A DNA stretch of 64,000 nt from Streptomyces sp. DH37. Lineage in GTDB: Bacteria; Actinomycetota; Actinomycetes; Streptomycetales; Streptomycetaceae. The notes under the pieces are model-generated. The model did no database searches, was not told the DNA's origin, and saw only the letters and a list, made by a program, of their open reading frames with translations. The stretch lies in assembly GCF_029813835.1 (NCBI RefSeq), contig NZ_JARVKV010000027.1:1-64000 (forward strand), written 5' to 3'. Shown here piece by piece: positions 7,869-15,721 of the stretch; position 1 is the first letter of the stretch, and the number at the start of each line of letters is the position of its first letter. The position numbers and the translations under genes are program-made.

Positions 7869-8108
7869 TCACGCGTTGGCGCAGCCGTTGCCGAAGGTCG
7901 GGTTCAGCAGGCCGATGACGTTGACGGTGTTGCCGCAGACGTTGACCGGCACGTGGAGCGGGACCTGGACCACGTTGCCCGAGCCGACGCCGGGCGAGTA
8001 GGCGGCGCCGCCCTGCGCGCCCGCACTGGCCGAGGCCACGCCCGCACCGGCGGCGACGAGCCCGCCGGTCACCATCGCGACGGCGGTGATCCTCTTCAGG
8101 TTCTTCAC
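7869..8108 (-). CDS. Short chaplin (aerial-hypha surface protein)
   Basis: 79-residue secreted short chaplin. A Sec signal peptide (VKNLKRITAVAMVTGGLVAAG, cleavage after VASA) precedes one chaplin domain of ~50 residues: QGGAAYSPGVGSGNVVQVPL, HVPVNVCGNTVNVIGLLNP and a final TFGNGCANA. The two conserved cysteines are present. Chaplins assemble into amyloid-like fibrils that lower surface tension and coat aerial hyphae; without a sortase motif, this one would be released and self-assemble. GTG start at 8108 has a strong site (GGAGGAT). Expression of chaplins is normally developmental (BldN-dependent), but I could not identify a certain BldN promoter in 8109-8230. Its neighbourhood looks like that of S. 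coelicolor chpE, yet the cysteines are more like ChpF-H, so I leave the symbol blank. Confidence 0.93.
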   Translation of the reverse strand: MKNLKRITAVAMVTGGLVAAGAGVASASAGAQGGAAYSPGVGSGNVVQVPLHVPVNVCGNTVNVIGLLNPTFGNGCANA

Positions 8109-8246
8109 TTCTCGATCCTCCTTGCGTTCGCCGCGGCCGTCCGCCGCGGCACGCACTGGAGAACGGGCCGGGTCCCGTCGCGATACGCCGAACCGGTGAC
8201 ATCCACACGTTCGTATGAATTTAGGCATGGATTTCCGCGGGGAGGG

Positions 8247-8295
8247 CCCGGACGGCGCTGGGGCGTCCGGGAGGGGTCCGGGCCCGGCGCCGGGC
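8247..8295 (-). terminator. Tandem hairpins after the response regulator gene
   Basis: CCCGGACG ... CGTCCGGG (8247-8271) and the palindrome GCCCGGCGCCGGGC (8282-8295) lie downstream of the response regulator stop at 8326. They probably end the two-component transcript ahead of the chaplin promoter region. Confidence 0.6.
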
Positions 8296-8325
8296 GATCC
8301 CGCGGTCCGGGCGTCCGTCAGTCCG

Positions 8326-8979
8326 TCAGCCGGTCACGCCGTGCCGGACGGCCCACAGCGCGGCCTGGGTGCGGTCGGCGAGGTCCAGCTTCATCAGGAT
8401 GTTGGACACGTGCGTCTTGACGGTCTTCTCGGACAGCACCAGGTGCCGGGCGATCTCCCGGTTCGAGCGCCCGTCGGCTATCAGCGCGAGCACCTCGCGC
8501 TCCCGCTCGGTCAGGGCGGTGCCCCGGCCCGGCCCGCCCCCGGTCCCCTCCTGGGTGAGCAGGGCCTGGGCGACCTCGGGCTGGAGCAGGACGTGTCCGG
8601 CGTGCACCGAGCGGATGGCTCCGGCCAGGGCGTCGGGGTCGATGTCCTTGTAGACGTAGCCGGCGGCTCCGGCGCGCAGGGCGGGGACGACGGTGCGCCG
8701 CTCGGTGAAGCTGGTGACGACCAGCACCCGGGCGGGGTTGTGCAGCCCGCGCAGCGTGCGCAGCGCCTCGACGCCGTCGGTGCCGGGCATCGTGATGTCC
8801 ATCAGGACCACGTCGGGCCGCAGCTCCTCGGCGCGGGCCACGCCCTCCGCCCCGTCGGCGGCCTCCCCGACCACCTCGATGTCGTCCTGGACCTCCAGGA
8901 ACGTGCGCAGCCCCCGGCGCACGACCTGGTGGTCGTCCACCAGCAGGACTCTGATCACTTCGGCGATCCCGTCAGCCAC
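8326..8979 (-). CDS. NarL/LuxR-family response regulator
   Basis: 217-residue DNA-binding response regulator. The receiver domain (1-120) has the acidic pair in VLLVDDHQVVRRG, phospho-acceptor Asp in DVVLMDITMPG, the switch Thr/Ser in VLVVTSF and the Lys in GYVYKDIDP. The C-terminal LuxR helix-turn-helix starts at LTEREREVLALIADGRSNRE and includes LVLSEKTVKTHVSNI. It overlaps the kinase gene by 8 nt, so the pair is translationally coupled and is a cognate two-component system. Signal and targets are unknown. Confidence 0.95.
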   Translation of the reverse strand: MADGIAEVIRVLLVDDHQVVRRGLRTFLEVQDDIEVVGEAADGAEGVARAEELRPDVVLMDITMPGTDGVEALRTLRGLHNPARVLVVTSFTERRTVVPALRAGAAGYVYKDIDPDALAGAIRSVHAGHVLLQPEVAQALLTQEGTGGGPGRGTALTEREREVLALIADGRSNREIARHLVLSEKTVKTHVSNILMKLDLADRTQAALWAVRHGVTG

Positions 8980-10111
8980 CGGGCACCTCCATCTCGATCA
9001 CGGTGCCCTTGCCGGGCTCCGACTCCACCCTCAGGGTTCCGCCGACCCCGGCGGCCCGGTCGCGCATCGACACCAGGCCCAGGCGGCGGCCGGCGCGGCG
9101 GACCGCGGCGGGGTCGAAGCCGCGGCCGTCGTCGGCCACCCGCAGCACGACGGCGGCGCCGCGGCGGGCGAGGGTGACGGTCACCCGCCGGGCCCCGGAG
9201 TGCCGCAGGGCGTTGTGCAGGGCCTCCTGCGCCACTCTCAGCAGCGCCTCCTCCCGGGCGGCCGGCAGCGCCCGCACGCCTTCGCCGTCGAAGACGACGG
9301 AGGCGCCGTGCGCCCGGTCCAGGACCCGCACCTGGCTGCGGAGGGCGGCGACCAGGCCGTCCTCCTCCAGGGCGGCGGGGCGCAGCTCGACGACCGCGGC
9401 CCGCAGCTCGTCGGCGGCCTCGGCGGCCAGCTTCGCGACCTGGCGCAGCTCCTCCTTGGCGCGCTCCGGGTCCCGGTCGACCAGGGCGGTGGCGGCCTGG
9501 GCGGTCAGGCGCAGGGAGAACAGCTTCTGGGAGACGGCGTCGTGCAGTTCGTGGGCGATGCGGGCGCGCTCCCCGGCGATGGTCAGCTCGCGGCTGCGCT
9601 CGTAGAGGCGGGCGTTGGTGAGGGCGATGGCGGCGTGCTCGGCGAGCAGGCGCAGCAGTTCCTCGTCCTCCTCGGTGAAGCCGCAGCCGCCCGCGGGGCG
9701 GTCGCACCGCTTGTTGGCGAGGAAGAGCGCTCCGAGGACCTCCTCGCCGTCGGCGACGGGCATGCCGATGAAGTCGGCCAGCTCCGGGTGGGCGGCGGGC
9801 CAGCCCTCGAAGCGCGGGTCCCGGCGGACGTCGGCGAGGCGCTGCGGCGAGGCGTCGCGCAGCATGGCGGCGAGGATGCCGTGCTGGCGGGGCAGCGGCC
9901 CGATCGCCCGCCACCGCTCTTCGTCGACCCCGGCCACGACGAACTGCGCGAAGCCCCCGTGGTCGTCGGGGACGCCGAGGGCGGCGTACTCGGCGTCGAG
10001 GAGTTCGCGGGCGGAGGCCGTGATCGTCTGGAGGACGTCGCGGACCTCCAGCCGGCGGTTCATGGCGAGCAGGGCGGCGCTGACGGCCGCCAGCCCGGTT
10101 CTCGGGAGCAT
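8972..10111 (-). CDS. GAF-domain sensor histidine kinase (HisKA_3 type)
   Basis: 379-residue soluble sensor kinase. A GAF domain occupies about 20-170 (ASARELLDAEYAALGVPDD ... IGMPVADGEEVLGALFLANK); the HisKA_3 dimerisation domain carries the phospho-accepting His in ARIAHELHDAVSQKLFSL; the HATPase_c domain has the N-box ALHNALRHSG and G-box DDGRGFDP. There is no transmembrane segment, so it senses a cytoplasmic or diffusible signal. A Cys occurs in NKRCDRPAGGCGF, but I see no haem-type signature beyond the GAF resemblance to DevS-like kinases. ATG at 10111; a terminator lies between it and the upstream ABC gene, so kinase and regulator form their own operon. Confidence 0.94.
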   Translation of the reverse strand: MLPRTGLAAVSAALLAMNRRLEVRDVLQTITASARELLDAEYAALGVPDDHGGFAQFVVAGVDEERWRAIGPLPRQHGILAAMLRDASPQRLADVRRDPRFEGWPAAHPELADFIGMPVADGEEVLGALFLANKRCDRPAGGCGFTEEDEELLRLLAEHAAIALTNARLYERSRELTIAGERARIAHELHDAVSQKLFSLRLTAQAATALVDRDPERAKEELRQVAKLAAEAADELRAAVVELRPAALEEDGLVAALRSQVRVLDRAHGASVVFDGEGVRALPAAREEALLRVAQEALHNALRHSGARRVTVTLARRGAAVVLRVADDGRGFDPAAVRRAGRRLGLVSMRDRAAGVGGTLRVESEPGKGTVIEMEVPGG

Positions 10112-10238
10112 GCGGCCACGGTACCGGCGGGTGCGCGGGGGCGGATCGGTCCGCCGTCCCGGCCGCGGCCGGACGATGGTCCCGGGACCGCGGTCGGGGG
10201 CGGGCGGAGCGGGCGGGGGGGCGGGCGAGGGATACGGC

Positions 10239-10275
10239 GAGGGCGGCTCCCCCGGAGCCCGGGGGAGCCGCCCTC
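10239..10275 (-). terminator. Terminator of the FHA-ABC gene
   Basis: Perfect 15-bp stem GAGGGCGGCTCCCCC / GGGGGAGCCGCCCTC with a 7-nt loop, 25 bp downstream of the stop at 10300 on the minus strand. Confidence 0.85.
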
Positions 10276-10299
10276 GTACGCCGCGCGCGGGGCGCGCGG

Positions 10300-12918
10300 T
10301 CACTCGCGCATGACCTCCGGCTCGTGGCGGCGCAGGAGGCGGGCCACGGCGAAGCCGCAGGCGACGCCGATGGCGAGCAGGATCAGCAGGTCCATCGCCC
10401 ACACGCCCGCGCTGTGCTCCCACAGCGGGTCGAGGCTGGTGGGGTTCTCCCGGTCCCAGGGGGCCATGGTGCGGGAGAGGTCGACGGTGGCGCCGGTGGC
10501 GGCGACCGCCCAGCGCGAGGGCATCAGCCAGGCCACCTGCTCGATGCCGGGCGCGTCGAAGACCTGGAAGAGCACGCCGGTGAAGACCAGCTGGACGATC
10601 GCGAAGCCCACCAGCAGGGGCATGGTCATCTCGGAGGTCTTCACCAGCGAGGAGATCACCAGGCCGACCATCATGGCGGTGAGGCCGAACGCGATGATCC
10701 CCACGCACAGTTCGACGGCCGTGGGCAGGACCAGGCCCTCCTCGGGCAGGTCGCGCACCGAGAAGCCGATGGCGCAGATGATCACGCCCTGGAAGGCGGT
10801 GATCAGTCCGAGGACGATCACCTTGGACATCAGGTACGCCGAACGCGACAGGCCGGTGGCCCGTTCCCGTTCGTAGATCACCCGCTCCTTGACCAGCTCG
10901 CGCACGGAGTTGGCCGCGCCGGACAGGCACATGCCGACCGCGAGGATCAGCAGGATCGTGCCCGCGTGCTGGTTGTAGCCCTTGGGGTTGCGCGTGAGGC
11001 CGTACTCGGTGGGGATCACCGTGCTGACCACGCCCAGGATCACGGGCAGGATGACCATCAGCGCCAGGAAGCCCTTGTCGGACGCGATGACCGATGTGTA
11101 GCGCCTGGTGAGGGTCCACAGCTGGGAGCCCCAGCTCTGCGGCTTGCGCGGCCGGGCCGCCGGTGCGGAGGGCGTCGGCACCGCGTACTGCTGGTGCGCC
11201 TGCTGCGGGACGGCGGCGTCGATGTCGGCGGCGTAGAGCTGGTAGTGCTGCGAGCCCTGCCAGCGGCCGATCCAGTCGTAGTCGCGGTAGTTCTCGAAGG
11301 CCGAGAAGACGTCCGCCCAGCTCTCGTAGCCGAAGAAGTTCAGGGCCTCCTCGGGCGGGCCGAAGTAGGCCACCCCGCCGCCCGGCGCCATCACCAGGAC
11401 CCGGTCGCACAGCCCCAGCTCCGCGACCGAGTGGGTGACCACCAGCACGGTGCGGCCGTCGTCGGCCAGCTCGCGCAGCAGCTTCATCACGTCGCGGTCC
11501 ATGCCCGGGTCCAGGCCGGAGGTCGGCTCGTCCAGGAAGATCAGCGACGGCTTGGTGAGCAGTTCCAGCGCGACCGAGACGCGCTTGCGCTGGCCGCCGG
11601 AGAGGGAGGTGATCTTCTTGCCGGCGTGGATGTCGAGCTTGAGCTCGGCCAGCACCTCCTCGATCCGCGCGTTGCGCTCGGCCTCGGCGACGTCGCCGGG
11701 GAAGCGCAGCTTGGCCGCGTAGCGCAGGGCGGTGCGGACGGTCAGCTCCTTGTGGAGGATGTCGTCCTGCGGGACCAGCCCGATGCGCTGGCGCAGCTCG
11801 GCGAACTGCTTGTAGAGGTTGCGGTTGTCGTAGAGGACCTCGCCGATGTCGGCCGGGCGGTAACCGGTGAGGGCGCGCAGCAGCGTGGACTTGCCGGAGC
11901 CGGACGGGCCGATGACGGCGACCAGGGACTTCTCCGGGACGCCGAAGGTGACGTTGTTGAGGATCACCTTGCCGCCGTCCACCTTGACCGTCAGGTGGCG
12001 GGCCGAGAAGGAGACCTCGCCGGTGTCGACGAACTCCTCGAGCCGGTCGCCCACCACCCGGAAGGTCGAGTGGCCGACGCCGACGATGTCGGCGGGCCCG
12101 ATGAGCGCCGAGCCCGACTTCGGCAGCGGCTGGCCGTTGACGTACGTGCCGTTGTGGCTGCCCAGGTCGCGGATCTCGAAGCGGCCGTCGGGCGTGGAGC
12201 GGAACTCCGCGTGGTGGCGGGAGACCTGGAGGTCGGAGACGACCAGCTCGTTCTCCAGCGCACGGCCGATCCGCATCACCCGGCCCAGCGAGAACTGGTG
12301 GAAGGTGGTCGGGCTGCGGTGGTCGCCGTGGGCCGGGGCGCCCGCCTGCCGCGGCGCGCCGCCCTGCGGAGGGGCGCCCTGCGCGGGGACGCCGCCCCCG
12401 GGGGGCTGCGGCGCGTACTGCTGCGGCACCGGCTGCTGCGGGGTCTGCGGCGGGTGGCCCCAGCCGGGGCCGCCCTGCGGCTGGGGCTGGGGCTGCGGCT
12501 GGGACTGCGCCGCCGGCTGCTGGGCGGGCACCGCCTGTTCGGGAGTCCGCACCGGCGTGTGCACCGGTGACTGCACCGGCGCCTGCACCGGTGAGTGCGG
12601 CACGGCCGCGGCGGCCCGGCCGGAGAAGCTCAGCCTGGGGCCGTCGGTGGCGTTGCCCAGGTGCACGACCGAGCCCGCGCCGACCTCCAGCCGCTGGACC
12701 CGCTGCCCCTGCGCGTACGTGCCGTTGGTGCTGCCGTGGTCCTCGACGACCCAGGCGTCGCCGCCCCAGCGCAGTGTGGCGTGCCGCCAGGAGACCCTGG
12801 CGTCCTCGACCACGAGGTCACCCTGCGGATCGCGTCCCAGGGTGTACGACCGGGACGGGTCGAGCGTCCAGGTGTGTCCGTTCAATTCCAGTACGAGTTC
12901 CGGCACTCCATGCCCCAC
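10300..12918 (-). CDS. FHA-ABC exporter (ATPase-permease fusion, Rv1747-like)
   Basis: 872-residue fusion. FHA domain 1 spans about 20-95 (YTLGRDPQGDLVVED, SWRHATL, GSTNGTY); a Pro/Gln-rich linker covers about 105-200; FHA domain 2 spans about 205-290 (RIGRALENELVVSDLQVSRH, GSHNGTYVNG). Next come an ABC ATPase (Walker A GPSGSGKST, signature LSGGQRKR, Walker B LIFLDEPTSGLDP) and a C-terminal ABC-2 permease domain of about six helices from residue ~610. The FHA domains bind phospho-Thr, so activity is probably set by a Ser/Thr kinase. The architecture and length match M. tuberculosis Rv1747, a PknF substrate linked to export of cell-wall glycolipids. GTG at 12918 follows GGGGGA with 7-nt spacing; no kinase gene is adjacent. 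Confidence 0.92.
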   Translation of the reverse strand: MGHGVPELVLELNGHTWTLDPSRSYTLGRDPQGDLVVEDARVSWRHATLRWGGDAWVVEDHGSTNGTYAQGQRVQRLEVGAGSVVHLGNATDGPRLSFSGRAAAAVPHSPVQAPVQSPVHTPVRTPEQAVPAQQPAAQSQPQPQPQPQGGPGWGHPPQTPQQPVPQQYAPQPPGGGVPAQGAPPQGGAPRQAGAPAHGDHRSPTTFHQFSLGRVMRIGRALENELVVSDLQVSRHHAEFRSTPDGRFEIRDLGSHNGTYVNGQPLPKSGSALIGPADIVGVGHSTFRVVGDRLEEFVDTGEVSFSARHLTVKVDGGKVILNNVTFGVPEKSLVAVIGPSGSGKSTLLRALTGYRPADIGEVLYDNRNLYKQFAELRQRIGLVPQDDILHKELTVRTALRYAAKLRFPGDVAEAERNARIEEVLAELKLDIHAGKKITSLSGGQRKRVSVALELLTKPSLIFLDEPTSGLDPGMDRDVMKLLRELADDGRTVLVVTHSVAELGLCDRVLVMAPGGGVAYFGPPEEALNFFGYESWADVFSAFENYRDYDWIGRWQGSQHYQLYAADIDAAVPQQAHQQYAVPTPSAPAARPRKPQSWGSQLWTLTRRYTSVIASDKGFLALMVILPVILGVVSTVIPTEYGLTRNPKGYNQHAGTILLILAVGMCLSGAANSVRELVKERVIYERERATGLSRSAYLMSKVIVLGLITAFQGVIICAIGFSVRDLPEEGLVLPTAVELCVGIIAFGLTAMMVGLVISSLVKTSEMTMPLLVGFAIVQLVFTGVLFQVFDAPGIEQVAWLMPSRWAVAATGATVDLSRTMAPWDRENPTSLDPLWEHSAGVWAMDLLILLAIGVACGFAVARLLRRHEPEVMRE

Positions 12919-13211
12919 AAAGTTGTCCCCCGAGCTACCCCCTGTGACGAGGGGGCTAGGGATGGCGAACGATCGTGGAGGAACTATTCCAGGCTCGGCG
13001 GCCGTCCAGAAAGCCGCCCCCGGCGGATGGTTGCCGAACCGCTACGGTCCGCTCCGTCCCCCGGGAGAGAGCGGGCGGACCGGCGCGGACCGGTCCGCCC
13101 CGGCTCGCGCGCCGGCCCCGGCCGGTGGACCGGCGAGGGCCCGCCCGGGCCTGTCCGGGGTACGGACGTGCGTACGGAACCGCTTCGGTGCTCGATACCG
13201 TAGGGATCATC

Positions 13212-14447
13212 ATGAGCGCTTCGCAGACCCCGCCGCCCGTCCCCGCCGCCACCGCCGACGAGGGCGCCCCCACCCTCCTGGTGAAGATCTTCGGCAAGGA
13301 CCGGCCGGGCATCACCGCAGGTCTCTTCGAGACGCTGGCCGCCTACTCCCTGGACGTCATAGACATCGAGCAGGTCGTCACCCGCGGCCGCATCACCCTG
13401 TGCGCCCTGGTCACCACGCCGGGCGGGAGCGGCGCCGAGGGGAGGCTGCGGGCGACCGTCCACTCCTGGGCGGAGTCGGTACGGCTCCAGGCGGAGATCA
13501 TCTCCGGCCGGGGCGACAACCGGCCGCGCGGCACCGGCCGCTCCCACGTGACCGTGCTCGGCCATCCGCTGACCGCCGAGGCGACGGCCGCCATCGCCGC
13601 CCGGATAACCGGTGTCGGCGGCAACATCGACCGGATCTTCCGGCTGGCGAAGTACCCGGTCACGGCGGTGGAGTTCGCCGTCTCGGGCGCCGAGACGGAG
13701 GCGCTGCGGACCGCGCTGGCCCCGAAGGCGGCGGCCCTGGGCGTGGACGTCGCCGTCGTCGCCGCCGGGCTGCACCGCCGGGCGCAGCGCCTGGTGGTGA
13801 TGGACGTGGACTCCACGCTCATCCAGGACGAGGTGATCGAGCTGTTCGCGGCGCACGCGGGCTGCGAGGAGAAGGTCGCCGAGGTGACCGCCGCCGCGAT
13901 GCGCGGCGAGCTGGACTTCGAGCAGTCGCTGCACGCCCGGGTGGCGCTGCTGGAGGGGCTGGACGAGTCGGTCGTCGACAAGGTGCGCTCCGAGGTCCGG
14001 CTCACGCCGGGCGCGCGCACCCTCATCCGCACCCTCAAGCGCCTGGGCTACCAGGTGGGCGTGGTCTCGGGCGGTTTCACACAGGTCACCGACGATCTGA
14101 AGGAGCGGCTGGGGCTCGACTTCGCCTCGGCCAACACCCTGGAGATCGTGGACGGGAAGCTGACCGGCCGGGTGGTCGGGGAGGTCGTGGACCGGGCGGG
14201 CAAGGCGCGTCTGCTGCGCCGCTTCGCGTCGGAGGCCGGGGTCCCGCTCTCCCAGACCGTGGCGATCGGCGACGGCGCCAACGATCTGGACATGCTCAAC
14301 ACCGCCGGGCTCGGGGTCGCGTTCAACGCCAAGCCGGTGGTGCAGGAGGCCGCGCACACGGCGGTGAACGTGCCGTTCCTGGACACCGTGCTGTACCTGC
14401 TGGGCGTCACGCGCGAGGAGGTCGAGGCGGCCGACACCGCGGTGTGA
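13212..14447 (+). CDS. serB: Phosphoserine phosphatase SerB with two N-terminal ACT-like domains
   Basis: 411-residue enzyme for the last step of serine synthesis (O-phosphoserine to serine). ACT-like regulatory domains lie in residues 15-100 (LLVKIFGKDRPGITAGLFE) and 110-190 (SHVTVLGHPLTAEATAAIAA). The HAD phosphatase domain has the nucleophile motif VVMDVDSTLI, motif II VVSGGF, and motif III IGDGANDLDM. Such ACT-containing actinobacterial enzymes are typically feedback-inhibited by serine. ATG at 13212; TAGGGAT at 13201-13207 could act as -10 or as a weak ribosome site, so whether it is leaderless is unclear. Followed by tandem terminators. Confidence 0.96.
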   Translation: MSASQTPPPVPAATADEGAPTLLVKIFGKDRPGITAGLFETLAAYSLDVIDIEQVVTRGRITLCALVTTPGGSGAEGRLRATVHSWAESVRLQAEIISGRGDNRPRGTGRSHVTVLGHPLTAEATAAIAARITGVGGNIDRIFRLAKYPVTAVEFAVSGAETEALRTALAPKAAALGVDVAVVAAGLHRRAQRLVVMDVDSTLIQDEVIELFAAHAGCEEKVAEVTAAAMRGELDFEQSLHARVALLEGLDESVVDKVRSEVRLTPGARTLIRTLKRLGYQVGVVSGGFTQVTDDLKERLGLDFASANTLEIVDGKLTGRVVGEVVDRAGKARLLRRFASEAGVPLSQTVAIGDGANDLDMLNTAGLGVAFNAKPVVQEAAHTAVNVPFLDTVLYLLGVTREEVEAADTAV

Positions 14448-14474
14448 GGCCGCCGACCGGGCACGGCGCCGGAT

Positions 14475-14565
14475 CCGCCGGGCCGGAGCGGTTCCGGCCC
14501 GGCGGGGGTGCGGGCGGGTGGGAGGCGGGGTATACGCGGTGCGGACGCGCCCCGCCTCCCACCCG
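14475..14565. terminator. Two consecutive hairpins between convergent serB and sixA
   Basis: Hairpin 1 (14475-14505): CCGCCGGGCCGGA - GCGGT - TCCGGCCCGGCGG, 13-bp stem. Hairpin 2 (14515-14565): CGGGTGGGAGGCGGGG pairs perfectly over 16 bp with CCCCGCCTCCCACCCG across a 19-nt loop. Together they serve as a bidirectional termination zone. Confidence 0.88.
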
Positions 14566-14584
14566 GCCGCGCCCCGCCCCCGCG

Positions 14585-15106
14585 TCAGTCGTGCGGCGCC
14601 CAGTGCGCCTCGAGGCGCCCGACCCCGTGCTCCACGGACTTCCAGGAGCCGGCGAAGGAGATGACGGCCATGGCGGAGGTGGGGAAGCCGGTGTGGCCGA
14701 GCCGGGTCCTGGCCTCCTCCTCGGCCTCGCCCGCGAGGATGTCGGCCAAGGCGTGCATACCGGGGTTGTGGCCGACGAGCATGAGGTCCCCGACGTCGTC
14801 CGGCACCTCGTTGACCACCGCGATCAGTTCGCCGGGCGAGGCCTCGTAGAGCCGCTCCTCGTAGACCGTCCTCGGCCGCTGCGGCAACTCGTGGACGACC
14901 AGCTTCCAGGTCTCGCGGGTGCGGGCGGCGGTGGAGCAGAGGGTGAGGTCGGGGGTGATGCCGCTCGCGGCGAGCCAGCGGCCGGCGACCGGTGCGTCCC
15001 TGCGGCCTCGTTCCGCGAGCGGCCTGTCGTGGTCGGCCACGCCGTCGGGCCAGTCGGCCTTGGCGTGACGGAGGATGACGATCCTGCGGGGCACATCGAC
15101 GCTCAT
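14585..15106 (-). CDS. SixA-type phosphohistidine phosphatase
   Basis: 173-residue histidine-phosphatase-superfamily protein. The catalytic motif is VILRHAKADW near the N terminus (the RHG-type His that becomes phosphorylated); the second active-site His lies in LMLVGHNPGM. Short length and lack of a cap domain fit the SixA branch, which dephosphorylates histidine on phosphotransfer proteins. No PTS or phosphorelay gene is adjacent, so the target is unknown. ATG at 15106. Confidence 0.9.
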   Translation of the reverse strand: MSVDVPRRIVILRHAKADWPDGVADHDRPLAERGRRDAPVAGRWLAASGITPDLTLCSTAARTRETWKLVVHELPQRPRTVYEERLYEASPGELIAVVNEVPDDVGDLMLVGHNPGMHALADILAGEAEEEARTRLGHTGFPTSAMAVISFAGSWKSVEHGVGRLEAHWAPHD

Positions 15107-15196
15107 GCCTCCAGCTTCGCACGAATGGCGGCGTGCGGCGCGGGGAGTTGGGGACCCTCCTCGACCGGGTGACCCGCGGGCGGGCGGGGCCCGCCC

Positions 15197-15403
15197 TCAG
15201 TGCGCCAGGAGCTGCCAGAGGCGCTCCAGCAGCCGCGCGAGGTACTGCGGGGACTCGGCGGCCTCCGCCTCGCCGCCGAGGAGCAGCGACAGCAGTGCGG
15301 CGAAGGCGAGCGCGGGCAGCGCCAGCGCCCACCACGGCAGCCGCGCGTCCGCGCCGCCGGCCGCCGGTCGGCGGGTGGACCGGGTGGGTGCGTGGGCCGT
15401 CAT
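15197..15403 (-). CDS. Small single-pass membrane protein, unknown function
   Basis: 68-residue protein with a basic N terminus (TRSTRRPAAGG), one transmembrane helix (LPWWALALPALAFAALLSLL) and a short extracytoplasmic amphipathic tail (SPQYLARLLERLWQLLAH). I recognise it only as a Streptomyces-type conserved hypothetical. It is 90 bp upstream of the SixA gene on the same strand and may be co-transcribed. Confidence 0.6.
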   Translation of the reverse strand: MTAHAPTRSTRRPAAGGADARLPWWALALPALAFAALLSLLLGGEAEAAESPQYLARLLERLWQLLAH

Positions 15404-15526
15404 CGGGCTTCGCCTCCGTCGTCTTCCGTGGCGTCTGAGCGGTGTGCTCCGACGCTACGGGCCGCGGGACGGCGGTCCCATCCGGTGATCCACCCATTGC
15501 CCCCTGAGCCCGACCCCCTAGGGGAT

Positions 15527-15563
15527 GGTGGGGCCAGCCCCACCACGGCCCCGTGGCGGGGCC
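15527..15563 (-). terminator. Tandem hairpins after the MFS/SGM_5486 operon
   Basis: GGTGGGGC-CA-GCCCCACC (15527-15544) and GGCCCCG-TGG-CGGGGCC (15547-15563) are two back-to-back perfect stems just downstream of the micro-protein stop at 15589 on the minus strand. Confidence 0.8.
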
Positions 15564-15588
15564 GGCCCGGGGGCGCCGCCGCGGGGCG

Positions 15589-15705
15589 CTACGGGGCGAT
15601 GAGGGAGGCGAGGACGCCGATCACGACGGTGACGCCGAGCATCGCGCCGAAGATGAGGAGCAGCTTCTTCTGGCCGTTGGGGGGATCGGGTTCGAGCACT
15701 GGCAT
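15589..15705 (-). CDS. SGM_5486-family transporter-associated micro-protein
   Basis: 38-residue membrane micro-protein (starts MPVLEPDPPNGQKKLL, ends VLASLIAP). A short Pro-rich cytoplasmic head and two Lys precede one transmembrane helix (LLIFGAMLGVTVVIGVL). It begins 16 nt after the MFS transporter stop on the same strand and is followed by terminators, so it is co-transcribed with the transporter. The family is known from exactly this position beside CynX/NimT-type MFS genes in Streptomyces; an accessory or stabilising subunit role is inferred from that. Confidence 0.88.
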   Translation of the reverse strand: MPVLEPDPPNGQKKLLLIFGAMLGVTVVIGVLASLIAP

Positions 15706-15721
15706 GCGCCCAGTGTCGCAC

